This document shows positions 26,397 to 35,957 of a stretch of 64,000 bases of DNA, piece after piece. Origin of the DNA: Fontibacillus puldeungensis (GTDB lineage: Bacteria > Bacillota > Bacilli > Paenibacillales > Paenibacillaceae); NCBI RefSeq assembly GCF_042678945.1, contig NZ_JBHTLM010000019.1, positions 1 through 64,000 of the forward strand, read 5' to 3'. Under the pieces are notes generated by a model. It was not told where the DNA came from, made no database searches, and saw nothing but the letters and a program-made list of their open reading frames with translations. Position numbers and translations under genes: made by a program. Numbering within the stretch: the first letter of the stretch is position 1; the number at the start of each line of letters is the position of its first letter.

Positions 26397-29069
26397 TTAT
26401 CCTTTTAACTCTTCGATCCGAGCCAGCACCTTATCACGTTTCTCGGAATAATCGGTCATTTTAGCCCGCTCTTCCTCGATGACTTTTGCCGGTGCTTTAG
26501 CCACAAAACCTTCATTGGCAAGCTTCTTCTCAATACGCTCAACTTCCTTGTTCAGGTTTTCGAGCTCTTTGGTCAACCGTTCGATCTCTTGTTTGATATC
26601 GATCAAACCGGATAACGGCAAATACAAATCCGCACCAGTTACTACGGCGGTCATCGCTTTATCCGGTGCAGTAGCGGTCAGCGAAGCTTCATACTCCGAG
26701 GTGTTGCAGAACCGACGAATATAGTGTTCATTCCGGGTTAGAACTTCAAGGAGTTCTTCATTTCCCGGTTTGATCAGGAGTTCAACCTTCTTACTCATCG
26801 GAACGTTTACTTCGGCGCGAATGTTGCGAACCGCACGAATGATGTCGATCAACAGGTTCATCTCTTGAACGGCTTCAGGAGCTTCGAACGCTGGGTCGTA
26901 CTGCGGCCAAGCCGCTAACGTAATCGTTTCGCCATCATGCGGCAAATGCTGCCATATTTCCTCGGAAATAAACGGCATGAACGGGTGAATCATGCGCAGC
27001 GTCTGGTCCAGCACATAAGCAAGCACTGACTGTGTTTTCCGTTTAGCTGCGGCATCTTCTCCGTAAAATGACAGCTTGGCAAATTCAATGTACCAATCGC
27101 AAAGGTCATCCCAAATAAAGTTGTACAACAGACGGCCGGTTTCACCAAACTCATAAGCATCGATCAAACGAGTAATATCCTTGACGGTCTCATTCAAGCG
27201 ATGAAGAATCCAGCGATCAGATGTGGAGAGGTCACCGCTGATGTCGATATCCGCATAAGTGACTCCCTCCAAATTCATCAAAGCAAACCGTGAGGCATTC
27301 CAAATCTTGTTAGCAAAATTTCGAGCTTGCTCGACGCGTTCCCAACGGAAGCGCAAATCCTGCCCTGGCGTGCTGCTCGTCGAGATCATGTAACGCATCG
27401 CATCTGCACCGTATTTTTCGATAACCTCTAATGGGTCGACGCCGTTTCCAAGAGATTTGGACATTTTGCGTCCTTCACTGTCACGAACAAGCCCGTGGAT
27501 TAGCACATCTTTAAAAGGAATATCGCCCTTAAATTCTAAGGAAGTGAAAATCATCCGCGCTACCCAGAAATAGATGATGTCATACCCGGTTACAAGTACG
27601 TCTGTCGGGAAGTAGCGTTTGAGGTCAGCACTGTCCTCATCCGGCCAGCCCAGCGTTGAAAACGGCCACAAAGCGGAGCTAAACCAGGTATCCAGTACGT
27701 CCTCGTCCTGCTTCAAGTCATCGCGACCAAGTTTAGCACGTGCTTCTTCTTCACTGCGGGCAACCACCATTTCGCCAGTCGCTTCACAATACCAAGCAGG
27801 AATACGATGACCCCACCAAAGCTGACGGGAAATGCACCAATCACGTACATTTTCAATCCAATGCAGATATGTTTTTTCAAACCGATCCGGAACAAAATTA
27901 ACGCCTTTGCCAGATTTTTGAGCATCGATCGCCACTTCAGCAAGAGGTTTCATCTTAACGAACCACTGCGTTGACAGATACGGTTCAACTACAGCGCCAG
28001 TTCGTTCACTGTGCCCTACTTGATGCAGGTGATCCTCAATCTTCACAAGAACACCCATGTCCTGCAAATCTTTAACGATCTGCTTACGGCACTCACTGCG
28101 GTCCAGGCCTTGGTACTTCGCGGCTGCCGCATTCATTGTACCGCTCTCGTCCATCACGTTGATTTGCGGTAGATCATGACGAAGCCCCACTTCGAAGTCA
28201 TTCGGGTCATGCGCTGGGGTGATTTTCACGGCCCCGCTCCCAAATTCCTTCTCTACGTACTCGTCGGCGATAATTGGAATTTCGCGGTTAACAATCGGCA
28301 GAACCAGCGTCTTCCCGACGAGGTGACGATACCGTTCATCCTCCGGATGAACAGCTACGGCTGTATCGCCCAGCATCGTTTCCGGACGTGTCGTCGCAAC
28401 GGTGATCGAGCCACTTCCATCACTAAGCGGATATTGCAGATGATACAAATGTCCGTTGACTTCTTTATACTCGACCTCGATATCGGAAAGCGCAGTGCGA
28501 GCAACCGGATCCCAGTTAATAATGTATTTGCCGCGATAGATTAATCCTTTCTCATACAGCTTGACGAACACCTCGCGAACCGCCTGGGAGAGGCCTTCGT
28601 CCAGCGTAAACCGCTCGCGGGAATAATCTAGGGAAAAGCCCATCTTCGCCCATTGCTCATGGATCGTAGCTGCGTATTTGTCCTTCCATTCCCAAACTTG
28701 TTCCAGGAACTTCTCACGTCCCAAATCGTAACGGGTTACACCTTGCTCCCGCAGCTTTTGCTCTACCTTAGTCTGTGTAGCAATACCCGCATGGTCCGAG
28801 CCTGGAAGCCATAATGCGTCGTAGCCTTGCATCCGCTTCGTCCGAGTCAAAATATCCTGCAGCGTAAAATCAAGCGCATGCCCGATATGCAGCATACCCG
28901 TAACGTTTGGCGGTGGGATCACAATCGTAAATGGCTTGGCGTTTGGACGCTTCCCGGCTTTAAAATAACCACCGTCCAACCAATATTGGTACCATTTCTG
29001 TTCGGCTGTTTTCGGGTCGTATGTTGTTGGCATCTCTGTCGACAACTGTTGTCCTTCGTTTTCTGTCAT
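26397..29069 (-). CDS. valS: valyl-tRNA synthetase
   Basis: A class I synthetase of 890 residues charging tRNA-Val. HIGH motif as PNVTGMLHIGHAL near residue 50, KMSKS motif as GRKMSKSLGN, an editing domain between them (TTRPETMLGDTAVAVHPED), the anticodon-binding domain with WCISRQLWWGHRIPAW upstream, and a C-terminal coiled coil (about 825-885) that grips the tRNA. The start is the ATG with GGAGG 8 nt upstream. Expression is controlled by the T-box leader immediately upstream. Confidence 0.98.
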   Translation of the reverse strand: MTENEGQQLSTEMPTTYDPKTAEQKWYQYWLDGGYFKAGKRPNAKPFTIVIPPPNVTGMLHIGHALDFTLQDILTRTKRMQGYDALWLPGSDHAGIATQTKVEQKLREQGVTRYDLGREKFLEQVWEWKDKYAATIHEQWAKMGFSLDYSRERFTLDEGLSQAVREVFVKLYEKGLIYRGKYIINWDPVARTALSDIEVEYKEVNGHLYHLQYPLSDGSGSITVATTRPETMLGDTAVAVHPEDERYRHLVGKTLVLPIVNREIPIIADEYVEKEFGSGAVKITPAHDPNDFEVGLRHDLPQINVMDESGTMNAAAAKYQGLDRSECRKQIVKDLQDMGVLVKIEDHLHQVGHSERTGAVVEPYLSTQWFVKMKPLAEVAIDAQKSGKGVNFVPDRFEKTYLHWIENVRDWCISRQLWWGHRIPAWYCEATGEMVVARSEEEARAKLGRDDLKQDEDVLDTWFSSALWPFSTLGWPDEDSADLKRYFPTDVLVTGYDIIYFWVARMIFTSLEFKGDIPFKDVLIHGLVRDSEGRKMSKSLGNGVDPLEVIEKYGADAMRYMISTSSTPGQDLRFRWERVEQARNFANKIWNASRFALMNLEGVTYADIDISGDLSTSDRWILHRLNETVKDITRLIDAYEFGETGRLLYNFIWDDLCDWYIEFAKLSFYGEDAAAKRKTQSVLAYVLDQTLRMIHPFMPFISEEIWQHLPHDGETITLAAWPQYDPAFEAPEAVQEMNLLIDIIRAVRNIRAEVNVPMSKKVELLIKPGNEELLEVLTRNEHYIRRFCNTSEYEASLTATAPDKAMTAVVTGADLYLPLSGLIDIKQEIERLTKELENLNKEVERIEKKLANEGFVAKAPAKVIEEERAKMTDYSEKRDKVLARIEELKG

Positions 29070-29119
29070 ACTTTCAACCTCCATTACAATTAAGCATGGC
29101 CTGCTATGACTTTAGCAGA

Positions 29120-29425
29120 AAAACAAAAAAAGCCCTTCGTCTCAAAGGACGAAAGGCTTTACTTTCGCGGTACCACCTTTGTTTCGCAACCTTGCTTGCT
29201 AGCCCGCAGTATGTTTGATCAAGACGTACGGGTATAGTTTGCGACACTCTTGCAGATAACGGCTGCTCCCGATCCGTTCTAACATGCAGAATGCTCAAAC
29301 GGACGACTCCCGGGCGACTTCGGTCAGCTAATAATCCTGCGGAATCTTTCAGCGCTCCAACTCCGCTCTCTGAAGGGTTCACTGCCTACTCTTCCCATTC
29401 CAAGTCTTTGATATCATTATTTCCA
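29120..29425 (-). promoter_or_regulatory. T-box leader of valS (tRNA-Val responsive)
   Basis: The minus-strand leader carries a full T-box: AGAGTAGGCAG and GAGAG elements of stem I, a candidate specifier GUC (valine codon, 29318-29316) in the context CCGAAGTCGCC, and the T-box core AAAGGTGGTACCGCGAAAG (around 29162-29180) whose bulge pairs with the uncharged tRNA acceptor end. It is followed at once by an intrinsic terminator (CCTTTCGTCC...GACGAAGG, TTTTTTT; 29124-29158). Uncharged tRNA-Val should favour the antiterminator and valS expression. Confidence 0.93.
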
Positions 29426-29437
29426 TGAATCTATAAT

Positions 29438-29466
29438 ATCATAACTTGGAAAAGACCGGGAGTCAA
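29438..29466 (-). promoter_or_regulatory. valS promoter
   Basis: Minus strand TTGACT (29466-29461), 17-nt spacer, TATGAT (29443-29438), close to the sigma-A consensus. It places the transcript start a few bases ahead of stem I of the T-box. Confidence 0.8.
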
Positions 29467-29500
29467 TAAATAGCCCGATAAACTTCATTTTGACCGTGAT

Positions 29501-30871
29501 CTATGGAATATATAAAACCTGCCCCTCATCAAGATGATGCTCGGACAATCGATTATACAGCTGAAGCTCGCGAGAACTCAAATGATAGCGCTGGGCGATA
29601 TCATCAAGCGTCTCTTCCTTCTGAACAATCACCATTCTCACTTTGCGGAACGGGGTTTGTTCGGTACCGCTGCCGATGAACAAACTTTTCCACCGAAGTT
29701 CCTCGCCGTCTCCATGATCCTTAATAGTTTCAACTGCCGCCGGGGAACCCTCCGCATCGATAGGCAGTTCAGACTCTGTACGCGGGGAGATCAACTTCTT
29801 TAAGCCAAATCCGTCGCCCTTTTCATCACTCACATTCTTTTTGCTGCCAAGAGCGATTTTGAGCTCTTTTTTCTCTTCCGGCTGGACGTTAGGCTGGTTC
29901 TCAGCAGCTTCTTCCTTGGCAGCCTCATGCTCTGCTTCTACCGCCTCATTCGGCGCCGCCTGCACTCCCTCATTTTCGCTTTGTACCAGTATTGGTGACT
30001 CCTCCGGTTTTGGCTGGGTCTCTTCAAATCGATCCAGAGCGAATTGATCCTGTTGAACTTGAGCCTGCAGATCCAGATCCTCATGAAGTTTCTGAATTTC
30101 CTCAGCTACGTCCTCAACTTTTTGTTCAGCTGGCTCCGAATTTGCAAATGGACGTTTCACCTCTTGAAACCAAATGTTATGCTCCAATTCAGCCGCTGAC
30201 GGAGGTTCCGCTTTTGCTTCCACTGCAGGGTAAGTCGTATATTGTTTGTCCGCCCATGGATCATTTTCCGGAAGGCCAGAAATTTCCTCTTGTGAGAAAG
30301 CAGCACCCTCCTGCTCGTCCGGAATTCGCTCTTGCTGCTGGGTTTCCAACGGAAACGACTGCCACGTTGTTAACGCACTCTCCTGAGGTTCTGATTGAAC
30401 ATCTTCCTCAAAAAAGGAATAGTCAGCCTTCTCCTCTTCAGCCCGATTTTCCGTGACAACATGCGCAGTCGAAAACTCTCTGTCTTTCCAGCCGTCCGAA
30501 TCCGCCATTAACGAGGTGGTTTCTATTCCTTGCAGCGATAAAACCCCAGTAATATTAAGACTGCGGGCACTCAGCAGATCGACGTCGAAATTTTCAATCT
30601 CCACCGTAATATCCTCGAGACGATTTACCCGGCTAAGAGGAACCGTTATTTCCACCGGAATCCAGTGCGCAAGCTCGCGAGTTTCCCCTTCCCCCCGGTA
30701 TAAGCCAGACAATAGTAAATGACCGCGGAGTGAAGCATACTCCTCCCCGGGAATTACCTGGATTTTTGGGAAAAGCTCAATTTCCTCAAGCTCTTCAATA
30801 CCAATCACATCTTCCGCTAAATGAACGCGCTCATAAATATCGAATCGCAGACCATAGGATTGATCAGCCAA
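29501..30871 (-). CDS. spoVID: SpoVID-like spore coat assembly protein with C-terminal LysM
   Basis: SpoVID drives encasement of the spore by the coat and binds SafA. The N-terminal part (about 1-120) is the SpoVID-type beta-rich domain (YGLRFDIYERVHLAEDVIGIEELEEIELFPKI in two stretches). The middle is a long acidic, Gln/Glu-rich linker, and the end is one LysM domain (about 407-455, VQKEETLDDIAQRYHLSSRELQLYN). 456 residues is somewhat shorter than B. subtilis SpoVID. The start is TTG, 7 nt after AAAGGAGG. Position upstream of valS and downstream of the hem genes matches B. subtilis; ysxE is missing between it and valS. Confidence 0.85.
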   Translation of the reverse strand: MADQSYGLRFDIYERVHLAEDVIGIEELEEIELFPKIQVIPGEEYASLRGHLLLSGLYRGEGETRELAHWIPVEITVPLSRVNRLEDITVEIENFDVDLLSARSLNITGVLSLQGIETTSLMADSDGWKDREFSTAHVVTENRAEEEKADYSFFEEDVQSEPQESALTTWQSFPLETQQQERIPDEQEGAAFSQEEISGLPENDPWADKQYTTYPAVEAKAEPPSAAELEHNIWFQEVKRPFANSEPAEQKVEDVAEEIQKLHEDLDLQAQVQQDQFALDRFEETQPKPEESPILVQSENEGVQAAPNEAVEAEHEAAKEEAAENQPNVQPEEKKELKIALGSKKNVSDEKGDGFGLKKLISPRTESELPIDAEGSPAAVETIKDHGDGEELRWKSLFIGSGTEQTPFRKVRMVIVQKEETLDDIAQRYHLSSRELQLYNRLSEHHLDEGQVLYIP

Positions 30872-31018
30872 AACGCTACCTCCTTTCAGCATATCCAAAC
30901 ATGATTCAGCATCCATGGGTCATGGTCCAAATCATTCCTCGTTTTATCTATATGCGAAAAAAAGGAGTGCATGCCAGCTTTTTTTCATCTGGTCAGATGT
31001 CAATGTCGCCTTCAAGCC

Positions 31019-31927
31019 TCAGCTTAAGCCAGCTAGTCTTTTCTTAAGCCTGTCCCATACCGGAGGCGTTGGATCGTCAACCTGAATGTCGTCTCCCATC
31101 AGCGGATGTGGAAAAATAAGCCGTTCTCCATGTAAAGCTTGAAACGGCAATTCGTCAGTCTTCCCCCCATAAAGCTTATCACCGATCAGCGGGTGACCCG
31201 CATCGGCTAAGTGGACACGGATTTGATGCGTCCTTCCGGTCTCCAAAGTAAGTCGAACCAGGCTGGCAGCGGGGTATGTCTCCAGCAGCTCAACCCGCGT
31301 TATGGCAGGCTTGCCTGTAGGAGATACACGCCGTCTCTGGCTGTGATGTCGATCTCGACCAATCGGTTTATCGATCACCTTAAGATCTCGGCTCACTATT
31401 CCATGAACAAAAGCGATATATGTTCGACCGATGCTTTTGCGGCTCATCGCTTCATCCAGCTTCAGTTGTGCATATTCATTTTTGGCAAAAAGCACCGGAC
31501 CAGATGTATATTCATCCAGCCTATGGATATGCCCAGGAGCTGCCTGCTCTCCGCGTTCAGCGTATAATGCAGCCACCATATTCACGAGTGTTGCTTCCTG
31601 CCCCGCTCCGTCCGGATGAACCTTAACCCCGGCCGGCTTATGAACGACGAGGCAGAACTCGTCCTCATACAATACAGTTAGCTCATGCCAATAAGGGGTA
31701 TACTGCGACACTCTTGGAGGAAAAATTCGCAAACGAAGCCGGTCGCCAGCCAGCTTGATGCCGTCTTCCGCCTGCAGCTTCCGAATCAGCTTCGAGGGAG
31801 CTCCTAAGCTTGTTTCAAGCCAAGCCAAAGCGGCGGAGAGCCGTTCCTCGCCCTCCGCCGTTTTCAGCTTGCCTGGCATGAGCTCTAGCCACTCCCCGCG
31901 ACGATTCGCGGAAACAGCCGGACTCAC
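31019..31927 (-). CDS. RluA family RNA pseudouridine synthase
   Basis: It isomerizes uridine to pseudouridine in rRNA or tRNA. The catalytic aspartate is in HRLDEYTSGPVLFAKN; other family motifs are VVHKPAGVKVHP, GRTHQIRVHLADAGHPLIGDKLYGG. 302 residues. The substrate cannot be told from sequence; there is no clear S4 domain. It overlaps the end of hemL by 4 nt, so it is co-transcribed with the hem operon. It occupies a position empty in the B. subtilis hemL-spoVID interval. Confidence 0.9.
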   Translation of the reverse strand: MSPAVSANRRGEWLELMPGKLKTAEGEERLSAALAWLETSLGAPSKLIRKLQAEDGIKLAGDRLRLRIFPPRVSQYTPYWHELTVLYEDEFCLVVHKPAGVKVHPDGAGQEATLVNMVAALYAERGEQAAPGHIHRLDEYTSGPVLFAKNEYAQLKLDEAMSRKSIGRTYIAFVHGIVSRDLKVIDKPIGRDRHHSQRRRVSPTGKPAITRVELLETYPAASLVRLTLETGRTHQIRVHLADAGHPLIGDKLYGGKTDELPFQALHGERLIFPHPLMGDDIQVDDPTPPVWDRLKKRLAGLS

Positions 31928-33225
31928 AGCTTTTTCAAAGCGCGACGCTGCGCTTCAATCGTTAAATCGATATCCTCTTCGGTATGCACGCCCGACACGA
32001 ACATGCCTTCGAACTGGGACGGCGCGACATTGACGCCTTCCTCCAGCAAGGCGGCAAAATAGCGATGGAAGAGATCAAGGTCGCTGGTCTTGGCCGTGTT
32101 AAAGTTAATAACCTTCTCATTTGTGAAGAAAGGACATACCATGGAGCCGACACGGTTGACGGTAAACGGAATGCCTTTCTCCTTAGCATTGCTTTCAAAT
32201 CCGGCTTGCAGCTTAGCCGACAAACGCTCCAGTCGGTCGTACACCTCAGGCGTTAGCAAAGAAAGCGTAGTAAAGCCTGCGGTCATAGCCAGCGGGTTTC
32301 CGCTTAGCGTACCGGCTTGATAAATCGGACCTGAGGGAGCGATTTGCTCCATAATTTCACGTCGGCCGCCATAGGCACCCACCGGAAGCCCACCACCGAT
32401 CACTTTGCCAAGGCAGGTTACGTCCGGCGTGACGCCAAAACGCCCCTGCGCACAATTCATATGTACACGGAAACCGGTCATCACCTCATCAAAAATAAGC
32501 AGGCTGCCGAATTGCGTCGTCACCTGGCGCAACCCTTCCAGGAAGCCTGGCAATGGCGGAACAACCCCCATGTTGCCAGCTACCGGTTCAACGATAACGC
32601 CGGCGATTTCCTCTCCATAGTGTTCAAATGCCAGTTTAACCGATTCAAGGTCATTATAAGGAACCGTAATCGTATTTACCGCAACGCCTTCCGGAACGCC
32701 AGGGCTATCCGGCAATCCCAAGGTGGCTACACCGGATCCCGCTTTGATCAGTAAGCTATCAGCGTGACCATGGTAAGAGCCTTCGAACTTCATAATTTTG
32801 TTGCGTCCGGTATATCCACGAGCCAGACGAATTGCACTCATCGTTGCTTCCGTGCCCGAGCTCACCATCCGCACGATATCGACCGATGGTACCCGCTCGG
32901 CAACAAGCTTCGCCATCTCCGTTTCAAGTAGAGTCGGCGCTCCGAAGCTGGTCCCTTTGGCTACAGCATCCTGCAGGGCCTTTACCACTTCCGGATGGGC
33001 ATGTCCCATAATCAACGGCCCCCAGGAACCCACATAATCAATGAAGCTGTTCCCGTCAATATCATAGATGCGAGGTCCTACCCCGTGATCGATAAACATC
33101 GGAGTCAGCCCAACAGATTTAAACGCCCGTACAGGGCTGTTTACGCCTCCGGGAAGTACCTTTTTCGCTTCTTCAAAAGCCGCTCGCGATCGTTCATCGC
33201 TGTGCCGTCCAATAACGTCCTTCAT
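31924..33225 (-). CDS. hemL: glutamate-1-semialdehyde 2,1-aminomutase
   Basis: A PLP enzyme of 433 residues that makes 5-aminolevulinate from glutamate-1-semialdehyde, the second step of the C5 route. The PLP lysine lies in TCLGKVIGGGLPVGAYGG. The N-terminal PGGVNSPVRAFKSVG and the SSGTEATMSAIRLARG phosphate motif are typical. The start is the ATG 8 nt after GAGGAGGG. Last biosynthetic gene of the hem operon. Confidence 0.97.
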   Translation of the reverse strand: MKDVIGRHSDERSRAAFEEAKKVLPGGVNSPVRAFKSVGLTPMFIDHGVGPRIYDIDGNSFIDYVGSWGPLIMGHAHPEVVKALQDAVAKGTSFGAPTLLETEMAKLVAERVPSVDIVRMVSSGTEATMSAIRLARGYTGRNKIMKFEGSYHGHADSLLIKAGSGVATLGLPDSPGVPEGVAVNTITVPYNDLESVKLAFEHYGEEIAGVIVEPVAGNMGVVPPLPGFLEGLRQVTTQFGSLLIFDEVMTGFRVHMNCAQGRFGVTPDVTCLGKVIGGGLPVGAYGGRREIMEQIAPSGPIYQAGTLSGNPLAMTAGFTTLSLLTPEVYDRLERLSAKLQAGFESNAKEKGIPFTVNRVGSMVCPFFTNEKVINFNTAKTSDLDLFHRYFAALLEEGVNVAPSQFEGMFVSGVHTEEDIDLTIEAQRRALKKL

Positions 33226-33315
33226 ATTGAAGTCCCTCCTCAAATTCGACCATCGGTATACCCTAAGTTAAAGAACAAATCTAGTGCCGAACGAAATGAA
33301 ATTATGCTATGCAAA

Positions 33316-34320
33316 TCAGTTCTTCTCGCGAAGCCAACGCGCCATATCTTTAGCAAAATAAGTAATAATAATGTCCGCTCCGGCACGTTTCATGCCCAGC
33401 AGCATTTCCGTCACGATCGCCCGTTCATTGATCCAGCCCTGGCGAGCTGCGGCTTTCACCATCGAATATTCACCGCTGACATTGTAAGCGACAAGCGGCA
33501 GGTCAAACTGGTCGCGCAGCATGCGAATGATATCCATAAAGGCAAGCGCAGGCTTAACCATCAGCATGTCCGCACCCTCCAGCACATCCGATTCAGCTTC
33601 ACGGAGCGCTTCACGAGCGTTAGCAGGGTCCATCTGATACGTCTTACGATCGCCGAACTGTGGTGCTGAATCCGCTGCTTCTCGGAATGGACCGTAGAAA
33701 GCGGAGGCGTATTTCACCGAATAGGACATGATCGGCACATGGGAAAAACCTGCTTCATCCAACCCGGAGCGAATAGCCTGTACAAAGCCGTCCATCATGT
33801 TGGAAGGCGCGATAATATCGGCGCCGGCCTGAGCCTGCGAAACCGCTGTTTTGACAAGCAGTTCCAGCGATTCATCATTGAGGACATCCCCACAAACATG
33901 TCCGTCACGCTCATACGTATGAACCATTCCGCAGTGTCCATGATCCGTAAACTCACAAAGGCAGGTGTCCGCAATGACGAGCAGATCAGGATATCGGGAT
34001 TTAATCACTCGGGTGGCTTCTTGAACGATACCGTGTTCCGTAAAAGCAGAGGTCCCGACACTATCCTTCGTTTCAGGAATACCGAACAAGAGCACCGCCG
34101 AAATACCCAGCTCCACGATCTCCTTCACTTCTTCCTCGAGCGTATCCAGCGAAAAATGGAATACGCCGGGCATCGAAGCAATTTCAGTCTTCACACCGCT
34201 GCCATAAGTCACAAAAATCGGTTGGACGAAATCGTCCACCGTCAACACCGTTTCACGAACCATTCCGCGAATAGCTGCGGATTGACGCAAGCGGCGATGT
34301 CTAACTACTGGAAAATTCAT
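33316..34320 (-). CDS. hemB: porphobilinogen synthase (5-aminolevulinate dehydratase)
   Basis: It condenses two 5-aminolevulinates into porphobilinogen. The two Schiff-base lysines lie in SYSVKYASAFYGPFR and MLMVKPALAFMDIIR. The zinc-binding cysteines are present in ADTCLCEFTDHGHCG, so this is the zinc-dependent type. 334 residues, normal length. It sits between the cobA-hemD fusion and hemL. Confidence 0.97.
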   Translation of the reverse strand: MNFPVVRHRRLRQSAAIRGMVRETVLTVDDFVQPIFVTYGSGVKTEIASMPGVFHFSLDTLEEEVKEIVELGISAVLLFGIPETKDSVGTSAFTEHGIVQEATRVIKSRYPDLLVIADTCLCEFTDHGHCGMVHTYERDGHVCGDVLNDESLELLVKTAVSQAQAGADIIAPSNMMDGFVQAIRSGLDEAGFSHVPIMSYSVKYASAFYGPFREAADSAPQFGDRKTYQMDPANAREALREAESDVLEGADMLMVKPALAFMDIIRMLRDQFDLPLVAYNVSGEYSMVKAAARQGWINERAIVTEMLLGMKRAGADIIITYFAKDMARWLREKN

Positions 34321-34406
34321 TTTACTTTAACCTCCTGTATGATTTGGCTAAAGAGCTGCCCTAGACCATGCGGGTGGGCAGCCAGCCTCAAAACAAACCG
34401 TTATTC

Positions 34407-35957
34407 TCACTTGGCCGTACGCGCCTTCCAGGAGCACAGCGCCTCAAGAAGACTGTCGATCGTCGCCTCCTCAGCGAGAATCGACACATTTAGTCCGGCT
34501 TCCGCCGCTGTTTTAGCCGTAACCGGGCCGATGCAGGCAATAGCCGCCCCCTGCAGTGCTTGGACTGGATCGGTGATGCCCATCCTTGACAAAGCGGTGA
34601 GCAGATTAGTTACCGTTGAAGAGCTGGTGAAGGTGACGGCATGAATGCCCCCCTCATCGAGGAGCTTGAGCAGCTCGTCATCATCGTCGCCAGCCGGAAC
34701 GGTTTCATACATGACCGCGTCCGTAACGGATAGACCTTTCTCGCGCAGCACTTCCGGCAGCCAGGCCCGGGCGAGATCGCCGCGCGGCAGCAGCACCCGC
34801 TGCCCGGCCTGAAGTTCGGAGCCGAACGCCTCTAAGAAGCCTTCGGCCTGAAAACGGCCAGGCAGCTCCTCGGAAGCAATACCGCGCCCCCGCAGCGCTT
34901 CCTTCGTGGCTGGTCCTACAGCACAAATTCTCGCTTTATGCAGCGACCGGATGTCCTTGTCCAGTCGCTCCAAATGCTTGAAGAAATACTCCACACCGTT
35001 TACACTCGTGAAAAATACCCAATCGTATTCTCCCAGTCCTGCCAAAGCCGCATCCGTATGCACAAGTGCAGTACTTTGCGGTATCGCAATGTCAATAACC
35101 GGGAACTCGTACGGCTCACCGCCTAAATCCTCAATACCACGAACCAGATTACTTGCCTGCGACCTTGATCGCGTTACAAGAATCCGCTTCCCGAACAGTG
35201 GCAGCGACTCTGCCCATTTCAACTGCTCCCGCTGGTTAACCACCTCGCCTACAACGATGACCGCAGGTGGCTTAAAATCAGCTGCAAGCACCTTTTGTTC
35301 GATATCGGCAAGCGTCCCGGTTAATGTCTCCTGCTCGGCACGAGTGCCCCAGCGCACAAGTGCTACCGGGGTTTCAGGAGGTCTTCCGTAATGGATGAGT
35401 TGCTTGCTAATATAGCCGATTTTAGCTACCCCCATCATAAAGACCAGCGTCCCGGTCGCATTGGTCACTTTCTCCCAGTTAATCGACAGATCCAGCTTAT
35501 CCGGGCTTTCGTGGCCCGTAATAATCGACAGCGAGGATGCCATATCGCGGTGCGTGACCGGAATACCGGCATAAGCGGGTACGGAGATGGCTGCAGTAAT
35601 TCCCGGTACGATTTCATAGGGGATACCGTGTTTTCGAAGCAGTTCGGCTTCCTCACCAACCCGCCCGAAAATCGTCGGATCGCCGCCCTTTAGCCGTACG
35701 ACTGTTTTCCCGGTCAGCGCCAGGTCAACGAGCAGTTGGTTGATGTCCTCCTGCTTCATCGTGTGGCGATCGGTACGTTTGCCGACATACACTTTTTCCG
35801 CTCCCGGCTTCATCTTCTTAAGCAGGCTGGGATTCGCAAGGCGGTCGTAAACGATGACATCCCCTTTTTCGATACAATCGAGACCCTTAAGCGTAATTAA
35901 TCGCGCATCGCCGGGTCCCGCGCCAACGAGATACACCTTACCTGCTTTTTCCGTCAT
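34407..35957 (-). CDS. cobA-hemD: fused uroporphyrinogen-III C-methyltransferase and uroporphyrinogen-III synthase
   Basis: Two enzymes in one chain of 516 residues. Residues about 5-245 form the SAM-dependent methyltransferase that makes precorrin-2 (VYLVGAGPGDARLITLKG, VVRLKGGDPTIFGR, PGITAA, GTLVFMMG). Residues about 260-505 are uroporphyrinogen-III synthase (KRILVTRSRSQASNLVRGIEDLG, FTSVNGVEYFF, FTSSSTVTNLL). The fusion sits exactly at the branch between heme and siroheme. The ATG has GGGAG 8 nt upstream and overlaps the hemC end by 20 nt. The fusion is known in Firmicutes; B. subtilis keeps hemD separate. Confidence 0.95.
   Translation of the reverse strand: MTEKAGKVYLVGAGPGDARLITLKGLDCIEKGDVIVYDRLANPSLLKKMKPGAEKVYVGKRTDRHTMKQEDINQLLVDLALTGKTVVRLKGGDPTIFGRVGEEAELLRKHGIPYEIVPGITAAISVPAYAGIPVTHRDMASSLSIITGHESPDKLDLSINWEKVTNATGTLVFMMGVAKIGYISKQLIHYGRPPETPVALVRWGTRAEQETLTGTLADIEQKVLAADFKPPAVIVVGEVVNQREQLKWAESLPLFGKRILVTRSRSQASNLVRGIEDLGGEPYEFPVIDIAIPQSTALVHTDAALAGLGEYDWVFFTSVNGVEYFFKHLERLDKDIRSLHKARICAVGPATKEALRGRGIASEELPGRFQAEGFLEAFGSELQAGQRVLLPRGDLARAWLPEVLREKGLSVTDAVMYETVPAGDDDDELLKLLDEGGIHAVTFTSSSTVTNLLTALSRMGITDPVQALQGAAIACIGPVTAKTAAEAGLNVSILAEEATIDSLLEALCSWKARTAK

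Noticed and set aside
33739..34644. Plus-strand open frame of 301 codons across hemB and the cobA-hemD gene
   Set aside because: It spans two real genes on the opposite strand and their intergenic gap, with no protein-like pattern.
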